DNA of 28,378 nucleotides from an uncultured Pseudomonadota bacterium. GTDB taxonomy: Bacteria; Pseudomonadota; Alphaproteobacteria; Rs-D84. Positions 22,592 to 28,378 of the stretch are shown here, piece by piece. The stretch is from contig CACYQE010000011.1 in the NCBI GenBank assembly GCA_902776515.1, positions 1 to 28,378 of the forward strand. The letters are read 5' to 3'. Under the pieces are notes generated by a model, which was given only the letters and a program-made list of their open reading frames with translations, was not told the origin of the DNA and made no database searches. A program made the position numbers and the translations under genes. Position 1 is the first letter of the stretch. Each line of letters begins with the position of its first letter.

Positions 22592-22732
22592 TTATTTTGC
22601 AGGCTTTGCACCAAAATTTGGTGGCACAATCAATTTATGATTTTCTTCGACTATTGGTTCAGTTTCACAACTGCAACAAGCCGACAAAAAAACAGGTGCC
22701 AATATTGCCAATATCAATAAAAATTTTTTCAT
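22592..22732 (-). CDS. Small 46-residue lipoprotein
   Basis: This short gene encodes a lipoprotein signal peptide (KKFLLILAILAPVFLSAC) with lipobox L16-S17-A18-C19. A mature part of only 28 residues follows (CCSCETEPIVEENHKLIVPP, then NFGAKPAK). AAGGAG sits 9 nt upstream of the start at 22732. It resembles the small, Pro-ending lipoproteins common in alphaproteobacteria, but I cannot name a family. A perfect 8-bp hairpin lies between the end of thrS and its ribosome binding site. It lies between thrS and the SPOR-domain gene. Confidence 0.75.
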   Translation of the reverse strand: MKKFLLILAILAPVFLSACCSCETEPIVEENHKLIVPPNFGAKPAK

Positions 22733-22752
22733 ATTATTTTCTCCTTGTTATG

Positions 22753-22780
22753 GTGTTCGGCAGGATATACCACCGAACAC
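22753..22780 (-). other. Hairpin in the leader of the small lipoprotein gene
   Basis: GTGTTCGG (22773-22780 on the minus strand) pairs with CCGAACAC (22753-22760) around a 12-nt loop. There is no T-run after it, so it is not a standard terminator. It may be an RNA-processing or stability element between thrS and the lipoprotein gene. Confidence 0.5.
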
Positions 22781-22801
22781 ACTAACCATTTACCACGGTC
22801 A

Positions 22802-24533
22802 TTACATTGGCAATTTAACCGCATCAATCATTTCTGAAACGAAATCAGACAATGGTTTTACTTCCTGTTTTTCAACTCCTAAACGCCGCAATGTCACGGT
22901 TTTATCGTTCATTTCTTTTTCGCCAACAACCGCAATAATTGGTGTTTTTGCCAAAGACAAGTCGCGTACTTTGTAATTTACTTTTTCATCACGCAAATCG
23001 GCACGTGTATAAATCCCGGCATTACGTAAATCAGCAACAACAGATTCGGCGTAATCTTTGTATTTTTCCGATACAGGAACAACAACAACCGGCTCTGGAC
23101 TTAACCATAACGGCAAATTACCACCCGTTGATTCTAATAATATGCCCATAAAGCGTTCAATAGAACCCAACATTGCACGATGCAACATAATCGGACGATG
23201 TTTTTCGCCATCTTCACCGATATACGACAAATCAAAACGTTCCGGCAAATTCATATCCAATTGGACCGTCCCGCATTGCCAAACGCGTCCCATAGAATCA
23301 CGCAGATAATTATCGATTTTTGGTCCATAAAACGCAGCATCATTTTCAGCAATCTCGTATTCAATACCATTTGCATCCAATGCATGTTTCAACGCACCTT
23401 CGGCCTTGTCCCAAATTTCATCAGAACCGATTCTGAATTCAGACAAAGGACGAGTTGCCAGTTTCATTGTGATTTTTTCAAAGCCAAATTTGTTATAAAT
23501 ATCTTTGATAAAACGCAAAATTTTAACCACTTCATCTTCCAACTGATCTTCTGTGCAGAAAATATGAGCATCATCTTGAGTAAATTCACGAACACGCATC
23601 AGGCCCGCCAAAGCACCGGCCGCCTCGTAACGATTAACCTTACCAAATTCGGCCAAATACATCGGCAAATCTTTATATGATTTAATCCCCTGACCAAAAA
23701 CCAACATTCCACCCGGACAAGACATCGGCTTTACACAGAAAACCTTGCCATCTTGGGTTGTTCCGGAATAATTATGTGCACCATATTTTGCCCAATGTCC
23801 TGATCTTTCCCACAAACATCTATCCATAACAGATGGTGTAGAAATTTCTAAATAATTTGCACGATCTTGACGGGCACGAATATATTCAATCAAACGCCGA
23901 TATATCTTAAAACCTTTATCGTGCCAAAATACGGCCCCAGGTGCATATTCAGGTTCAAAATGAAACAAATCCATATCTTTACCCAGTTTACGGTTATCGC
24001 GTTGGGCGGCCTCTTCCATCATTTTCAAGTGTGCATCCAATGCTTCTTTGCTTTCAAACGCATCAACATAAATACGTTGCAACATTTTATTTTTCGAATC
24101 GCCTTTCCAATACGCACCGGCAACGTTGAATTTTGAAACCGTCACGTGGTAAATCTTTGGAACTTTCAACGTGCGGACCACGACACAAATCAGTAAAATC
24201 ACGGAAAGTATAAATAGATAACTTTTCACCCGCCGCATCGTATTCGTTTAACCATTCCATTTTATACGGTTGGTCCGCAAAGATTTTTTTTGCTTCGTCC
24301 AATTCAACAATACGTTGTTCAAAACGACCATTTGATTTAATCAAATCACGCATTTCTTTTTCAATAGCGGCAAAATCTTCCTCGGAAAAACGATATTCGG
24401 TATCGAAATCGTAATAGAAACCATTTTCAATTGCCGGACCACCCGCAAATTTAACATCCGGGTGCAACTTTTTCACCGCCGCCGCCATCACATGTGCCAA
24501 TGAATGACGAACCAATTCAATAGGATATGACAT
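22802..24533 (-). CDS. thrS: Threonyl-tRNA synthetase, interrupted by a +1 frameshift and lacking the TGS domain
   Basis: ThrRS charges tRNA-Thr. The N-terminal frame (24533 to about 24130) holds the editing domain with HSLAHVMAAAVKKLHP, GPAIENGFYYDFD and DLCRGPHV. The catalytic and anticodon parts continue in another frame from NVAGAYWKGDSKNKMLQRIY to the stop at 22802, with PMSCPGGMLVFGQGIKSY, RVREFTQDDAHIFCTE, GTVQLDMNLPERF and HRAMLGSIERFMGILLE. Removing one A from the A4 run at 24131-24134 restores GFKFNVAGAYW, the normal junction. The usual N-terminal TGS domain (about 60 residues) is absent: the protein begins at the editing domain, and no coding sequence lies upstream. The rest is well conserved, so a recent mutation, a sequencing error or frameshifting are all possible. 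The start has AGGGG upstream. Confidence 0.9.
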
Positions 24534-24576
24534 AATAAAAACCCCTAGTTTTTTAGATTTATTTTTTAACTGATTG

Positions 24577-24605
24577 ATTATAATAACGCATTATAAAAAA
24601 CGCAA
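24577..24605 (-). promoter_or_regulatory. Promoter of thrS
   Basis: TTGCGT (24600-24605) and TATAAT (24577-24582) are separated by 17 nt on the minus strand, giving a leader of about 37 nt. A second TATAAT at 24590-24595 lacks a -35. No T-box or operator fold is evident in the short leader. Confidence 0.6.
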
Positions 24606-24699
24606 ACATAAATTACCGCACCCCAAACGGGGTTGTAGTTGTGATAAATGTCAAAAAATCAAGTTTTATAAACATCAAAATTATTGTATCACCGTTATA

Positions 24700-25638
24700 T
24701 TATTTGTCAATTATAACCTGCTGTTTTCGTGATAATTTTATATTATCCAACATTTCTGAAACAACATGAATATGCGAATGGGCTTCATGATGAAAACGCC
24801 ATAAAAAACCATACTCATTATCCACCAGGAAATGATTTGACCTGACCCGAAAAGCATTAGGCGTAACAGAAATTTTATCAAATTCAAACCTGCCCTTTTT
24901 ACCATCGTGTTCAAAAAATACGAAGTCAAACTCTTTATCCGGATATTTGTTTTTTAACATTTTGACCGCATACTTTATATCTTGGTCACTAACCGTTGCA
25001 TCCATAAAAGCCTTTTGCTCCCATGTTTTATGCAGCCAACAAATTAATATTTTTTGCGATTTTTCTATATATTTTTTTAACCTGATGGACCGTCTGGTCA
25101 TTTTATTTACGAATTCAGGAACATAAGATTCAAAACTTCTGTCCGCAGGAAATGCGTGCATAAATCGTATTTTGGTTTTAATATTCACCACCATGTGATG
25201 TTCCTTTTTTGGATTACAATCGGTAAGTTGCATAAAATCACCATGATTACAAAAATCTTTAAAATCGTTACAAACAGCATCTATTTTTTCACGAAACCTT
25301 GTATCACGCTGAACTAATGGGTTTATATACCAATTTGCTGGTTCCATTCCGCCCGTCCATTCAAAAGGCATAGAAAACGAACGCAATTGAAACGCCGCCA
25401 GCAACCATGAAATATGACAAGTTGCACCTATTGGGATAATTAAATCATACTCTGTGAAACGGGCCGGCAACAACAAATTCCCATTATTGTGTACAAGCCA
25501 TTGTGATTTTAGTTGGTTATACTTTTTCTGCTGTTCATGCAAAGGCACTTTTTTAATCATAATTTTATTGCGAACTTTACGCCTAATTTTCCGGAACGGA
25601 ATAAACGAAACCACCAAATTTGCCCAAAAGTGCGACAT
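24700..25638 (-). CDS. DUF1796-like putative papain-like cysteine peptidase
   Basis: This protein has 312 residues. The region from about 66 reads DLIIPIGATCHISWLLAAF, then LRSFSMPFEWTG, resembling the N-terminal Cys-containing block of DUF1796 proteins (typically LIxLGxNC...RxxSxPFDW). Those are predicted papain-fold proteins often found with glycan or surface-polysaccharide genes. HHMVVNIKTKIRFMHAFPAD and ILICWLHKTWEQ are plausible further core blocks, and a late HFLVDNEYGFLWRFHHE may carry the histidine. Catalysis is not established for this family. No signal peptide is seen; the N-terminus is basic and weakly hydrophobic (FWANLVVSFIPF). It starts 27 nt after the terminator-like hairpin of RNA element 2, with AAAAGGGG as ribosome binding site, so that element is its leader. 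Confidence 0.65.
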   Translation of the reverse strand: MSHFWANLVVSFIPFRKIRRKVRNKIMIKKVPLHEQQKKYNQLKSQWLVHNNGNLLLPARFTEYDLIIPIGATCHISWLLAAFQLRSFSMPFEWTGGMEPANWYINPLVQRDTRFREKIDAVCNDFKDFCNHGDFMQLTDCNPKKEHHMVVNIKTKIRFMHAFPADRSFESYVPEFVNKMTRRSIRLKKYIEKSQKILICWLHKTWEQKAFMDATVSDQDIKYAVKMLKNKYPDKEFDFVFFEHDGKKGRFEFDKISVTPNAFRVRSNHFLVDNEYGFLWRFHHEAHSHIHVVSEMLDNIKLSRKQQVIIDK

Positions 25639-25664
25639 TTCAACCCCTTTTTGATGTAAAATCT

Positions 25665-25798
25665 AACCACCAAAAAAGGTGGTTGGAGTTTCAGAACAAT
25701 CAACAGGAATTGCGTGTGTTATTCAATATATTCCACACCCTCCAACCACAACAAGTTGGAGTTTTTACGTCTTCACTGACGCCTATTGACGGGTTCTG
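25665..25798 (-). ncRNA. Structured RNA element, copy 2, in the leader of the DUF1796-like gene
   Basis: This is a homologue of the element at 10684-10831. On the minus strand, P1 is CAGAAC/GTTCTG (25793-25798 with 25692-25697). P2 is CGTC-6-GACG (25768-25781). P3 is CTCCAAC with GTTGGAG (25755-25761 with 25740-25746). P4 is GTGTG/CACAC (25734-25738 with 25714-25718) enclosing the same 15-nt loop GAATATATTGAATAA. P5 is CAAT/ATTG. CTCCAACC (25681-25688) can displace P3, and overlaps the arm of AACCACC/GGTGGTT (25665-25671 with 25678-25684), the terminator-like hairpin. Its downstream T-tract is weaker (AGATTTTA), so regulation could be translational. A -10-like TATAAA lies at 25836-25841. It sits between the hemolysin III gene and the DUF1796-like gene. 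Confidence 0.7.
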
Positions 25799-25871
25799 AA
25801 GCCCAACGCGATTAACACATCACGTCAATGACAATTTTATACCAATTAAAATCTTTAACAAGAAAAAAATA

Positions 25872-26624
25872 TTAAACAGCATAATCCAAAATTGCACCGT
25901 ATAAAACCGCAAAGAAAAAACACACTGTTCCGCCAATAACGAACAGATGCCAAATCGCATGTGAAAATTTCAAACGCCGCCACAAATAGAATATAACACC
26001 AAAACTGTATGATAATCCACCCGCTAAAATAAACCACAAACCGCGTGCAGGTATATGTTTAATCATCGGTGGCAATATGAACAACAACGTCCAGCCCATT
26101 ATTAAATACAATGCGACCACCCATTTTGGTTGCTGACGTGGATTACGAATTTTTATAACCGCACCAAAAATAACAATCGCCCACAAAATTCCAAACACCG
26201 TCCAACCCAACCCACCACGTAAATTCACCAACAAAAATGGCGTGTATGTACCGGCAATCAATGCATAAATGGCCACACTGTCCCAAACTTCAAAAAAGCA
26301 TTCGCTTTTTTGACCAATCATCGCATGACACATTGTCGACCCAAAATATAATGTGAACATAGTCACACCAAAAATAGCACAAGATACGATTGACCACGCG
26401 GTTCCATATATTGCCGCAAACGCCACCAATAAACATAACCCGGCCAAAGCAAGCCCAATACCAATACCATGGGTCAAAATGTTTAAAACTTCTTCGCTGT
26501 GGGTTGACGGCCTTTCCCAACGGAATAGCCCCGTTGCACGCAGAACACGCAACAAACGCGATGCGTGTTTATCCTTTTTAACATTTTTAAGTTTATGCCG
26601 AACAATGCGTCTGTCTTTTGTCAT
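25872..26624 (-). CDS. Hemolysin III / PAQR family membrane protein
   Basis: This 250-residue protein has a basic N-terminal tail of about 30 residues (KDRRIVRHKLKNVKKDKHAS) and seven hydrophobic segments. Conserved PAQR/HlyIII positions are visible: HSEEVLNILTHGIGIGLALA (about 42-61), YFGSTMCHA with Ser and His, DSVAIYALIAGTYTPFLLV, and SHAIWHLFVIGGTVCFFF at the end. These His/Asp/Ser residues line a predicted metal site in the family (YqfA-like). Despite the name, toxicity is unproven for most members; roles in membrane lipid homeostasis have been suggested. It starts right after the stop of the TraB/TIKI-like gene, with AAGGGGAA as ribosome binding site. RNA element 2 follows its stop. Confidence 0.88.
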   Translation of the reverse strand: MTKDRRIVRHKLKNVKKDKHASRLLRVLRATGLFRWERPSTHSEEVLNILTHGIGIGLALAGLCLLVAFAAIYGTAWSIVSCAIFGVTMFTLYFGSTMCHAMIGQKSECFFEVWDSVAIYALIAGTYTPFLLVNLRGGLGWTVFGILWAIVIFGAVIKIRNPRQQPKWVVALYLIMGWTLLFILPPMIKHIPARGLWFILAGGLSYSFGVIFYLWRRLKFSHAIWHLFVIGGTVCFFFAVLYGAILDYAV

Positions 26625-27314
26625 TTATTCCCCTTTCTTAAAATCAAAAATTGTCACAGGTTCTATTTTTACATCAGAAAAATCATCACGCATATTTTTT
26701 ATTCTTGTGATATATTCCGGTTTTCCCATCATATCTTCTAATACCAACCTTTGTTCTTCATAATGCCCGGTGCCAAAAATAGCAAACACAGTATCATAGT
26801 TATTCAAGGCGGTTGCAATATTTTCTAACATAAATCTGTTACGTCCAAATCTGTTCAGATATTCACACATTTTTTGGTATACATTTGTTCCCGTGGGCCC
26901 GGCACGTAATACTTTGTGTAAATCTTCGTCATTAATCTGGTTGTTTGGAAAACCGCTATTTATGACATCAAGCATTTGACTTTCTGATAAATCAGCAAAC
27001 ACGACCGGAATACCCCGCTTTGCCGCGACAGCCGCCGCATAGGTTAATGTATTTCTGTTAAAAGTGCTGTCTAATTTACGACCAGAATTTTCAAATTCAA
27101 CCAACAACACACCCGGCCGCAAACCGAAATCGGCGGAAAAGCACATATCAACCATATCAAAAGATATGTTTTGACCATGTATATCACCCATATAAACCAA
27201 GGTTTTATTACCACGCTTAAACACGGCAACAAAAGCCGAATTACAAGCAAAATCTTTTGCTTTTTCGACCTTTTCGAAATCACACAACAAATCAAAGTTA
27301 GGTTTAAATTGCAT
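26625..27314 (-). CDS. TraB/TIKI-like protein (putative)
   Basis: This 229-residue protein has spaced motifs recalling the TIKI/TraB/EreA-ChaN fold. LVYMGDIHGQNIS (about 39-51) carries a GxxH-like site. VLLVEFENSGRK supplies a conserved Glu and Arg, and DTVFAIFGTGHYEEQRLVLEDMMG (about 178-201) the GxGH motif near the end. These His/Glu sites coordinate metal in TIKI peptidases and haem-binding ChaN. No signal peptide is visible, so it is likely cytosolic. I chose the ATG at 27314; an in-frame ATG at 27344 would overlap gltX by 41 nt. Even the short form overlaps the gltX stop by 11 nt. Function is unknown and the fold assignment is an inference from motifs. Confidence 0.6.
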   Translation of the reverse strand: MQFKPNFDLLCDFEKVEKAKDFACNSAFVAVFKRGNKTLVYMGDIHGQNISFDMVDMCFSADFGLRPGVLLVEFENSGRKLDSTFNRNTLTYAAAVAAKRGIPVVFADLSESQMLDVINSGFPNNQINDEDLHKVLRAGPTGTNVYQKMCEYLNRFGRNRFMLENIATALNNYDTVFAIFGTGHYEEQRLVLEDMMGKPEYITRIKNMRDDFSDVKIEPVTIFDFKKGE

Positions 27315-28378
27315 TTTTGATTCTTTCTTTAACCTTGTCCGCACCCATTACTTGCATAATAGAATACAAATCAGGGGTATTAGTGCGACCAGACAACGCA
27401 ACACGCAGGTTCATTGCCACATCACCGTTTTTAACACCAAACCGATTCGCAATATCAACGATTTTGTTCCACCAAGTATCTTTGTCATCGGCAACATCAA
27501 ACGTTTCCAAAAATGCCTTTAAAACATCCTTGTTATATTGATATTCCGTATTTGGCACAAACAATTCGTCCCAGAAAAATTCCACAATTTCCAACGTTTG
27601 TTTCCAAGTGATAAAATCTTTACGTATACGTTTTGGATTGTCGCGTTCAATAGATAACACGCCGGTCAAATATTCTTGGTCTGCGACTTGCATTTTTTGT
27701 TTTTCATCACCATATTCATTTGCCCAATCTGTGACCGATTTAACCAAGTCAGCAACCGACATAGAAGCAATATATTCCTTGGCCCACCATTCCAATTTTT
27801 TCATATCAAACAACCCGCCAGACATTGGAATTTTTTTCGGTTTCATTTCATATTCCCAGAAAGATTTTACCGCACCCTTTAACTTTGCTTCTTCGTATCC
27901 CGGGGCCAAAATATTACCCAAATATTCAACCAAAGCATCCGTTGGCCAACCACCAGCAAAAAAGAATTCCACATTATTCTCTGGGTCTTTGCGTTTAGAC
28001 ATTTTTCGTTGTTTGCCTGTTTCGGCATCAATTTTATCCAATGTTGCCGTATGAATATAAATTGGTGGCACCCATTCCATCATGCGAAACAACTGATAAT
28101 GTAAAGGCAACGATGGTAACCACTCTTCACCACGCACCACATGTGTAGTACGCATAAAATGGTCATCACAAAGGTGTGCAAAATGGTATGTTGGCAAACC
28201 ATCATTTGATTTGATTAAAACTAAATCTTCGTTGTTTTCCGGGAATCCAATAGAACCACGCACCGCATCCTTACAGAAAATTCTGTGTGAAGGGTCACCA
28301 GTTGAATATAAACGAATCGTTGGCATTTCGCCATTATCAAGATGTTTAATAATGTCTTCTTCGCTTATATTTCTATCA
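27304..28378 (-). CDS. gltX: Glutamyl-tRNA synthetase, C-terminal part (5' end outside window)
   Basis: The frame runs open to the right edge, so about 358 C-terminal residues are seen. LPTYHFAHLCDDHFMRTTHV (about 64-83) and VVRGEEWLPSLPLHYQLF are class I GlxRS blocks. RKMSKRKDPE is the KMSKS-type ATP-binding loop. The helical anticodon-binding domain follows and ends GADKVKERIKNAI. The HIGH motif is outside the window. The enzyme charges tRNA-Glu, and in many alphaproteobacteria also tRNA-Gln; whether it is discriminating cannot be judged here. Its stop overlaps the start of the TraB/TIKI-like gene. Confidence 0.92.
   Translation of the reverse strand, partial: DRNISEEDIIKHLDNGEMPTIRLYSTGDPSHRIFCKDAVRGSIGFPENNEDLVLIKSNDGLPTYHFAHLCDDHFMRTTHVVRGEEWLPSLPLHYQLFRMMEWVPPIYIHTATLDKIDAETGKQRKMSKRKDPENNVEFFFAGGWPTDALVEYLGNILAPGYEEAKLKGAVKSFWEYEMKPKKIPMSGGLFDMKKLEWWAKEYIASMSVADLVKSVTDWANEYGDEKQKMQVADQEYLTGVLSIERDNPKRIRKDFITWKQTLEIVEFFWDELFVPNTEYQYNKDVLKAFLETFDVADDKDTWWNKIVDIANRFGVKNGDVAMNLRVALSGRTNTPDLYSIMQVMGADKVKERIKNAI

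Noticed and set aside
24620..24633. Short hairpin ACCCC/GGGGT after the DUF1796-like gene
   Set aside because: The stem is only 5 bp and no T-run follows on the minus strand, so I do not call it a terminator.
10684..25798. GTTGGAG/CTCCAAC repeats considered as CRISPR repeats or insertion-sequence ends
   Set aside because: There are only two clusters 15 kb apart, with no regular spacer array, no cas genes, no transposase and no target-site duplication. The internal pattern is nested inverted repeats with compensatory changes, which fits RNA structure better.

Overview
The window suggests a low-GC, Gram-negative alphaproteobacterium with a compact genome, possibly host- or gut-associated. The envelope set is Gram-negative: LolA, a SPOR protein, an NlpD-like lipoprotein, outer-membrane barrels, a Slam-type barrel and a type IVb pilus secretin. 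The ThrRS, TatABC, RecJ and SUF proteins look alphaproteobacterial. The lineage is inferred from protein character; no rRNA is present.

Layout. 1-1409 (minus): start of a type IVb pilus operon (TcpQ/PilL-like protein, then a lipoprotein secretin cut by the window edge). 1591-5123 (plus): a membrane-anchored unknown, sufB, sufC and an AI-2E-family permease. 5198-6485 (minus): a metal-site-rich lipoprotein and a small outer-membrane barrel. 6672-7114: tRNA-Lys(CTT), whose 3' end and downstream flank are duplicated 165 bp away, followed by an orphan coding fragment. 7218-8663 (plus): Slam-like barrel. 8685-10619 (minus): an AT-rich accessory cassette (two-TM protein, a superinfection-immunity-like protein of 56 aa, a deoxyinosine glycosylase-like protein, a large lipoprotein). 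10913-20617 (minus): NlpD-like protein, then sufS-sufT-sufE-ftsL-ftsI-recJ-nrnA-lolA-tatB-tatC upstream of it, packed with stop/start overlaps. 20691-21445 (plus): trxA and a cysteine-less dksA. 21490-24533 (minus): tatA, SPOR protein, 46-aa lipoprotein, frameshifted thrS. 24700-28378 (minus): DUF1796-like protein, hemolysin III family protein, a TraB/TIKI-like protein and the 3' part of gltX.

The most interesting feature is a pair of homologous structured elements (10684-10831 and 25665-25798). Each lies on the minus strand between the end of one gene and the start of the next. Read as RNA, both fold into a closed multi-hairpin domain with an identical 15-nt loop. Their helices keep pairing although the bases differ, and each ends in a terminator-like hairpin whose 5' arm can be captured by an alternative helix. 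This looks like an undescribed cis-regulatory RNA or attenuator family.

Other oddities: a SufB lacking the internal segment that carries the conserved sulfur-accepting cysteine, with no sufD in view; a DksA with all four zinc cysteines replaced; a +1 frameshift in thrS; and a Cu/Zn-SOD-like lipoprotein without the histidine ligands. The suf genes are split between a plus-strand sufBC unit and a minus-strand sufS-sufT-sufE unit that runs into cell-division genes.
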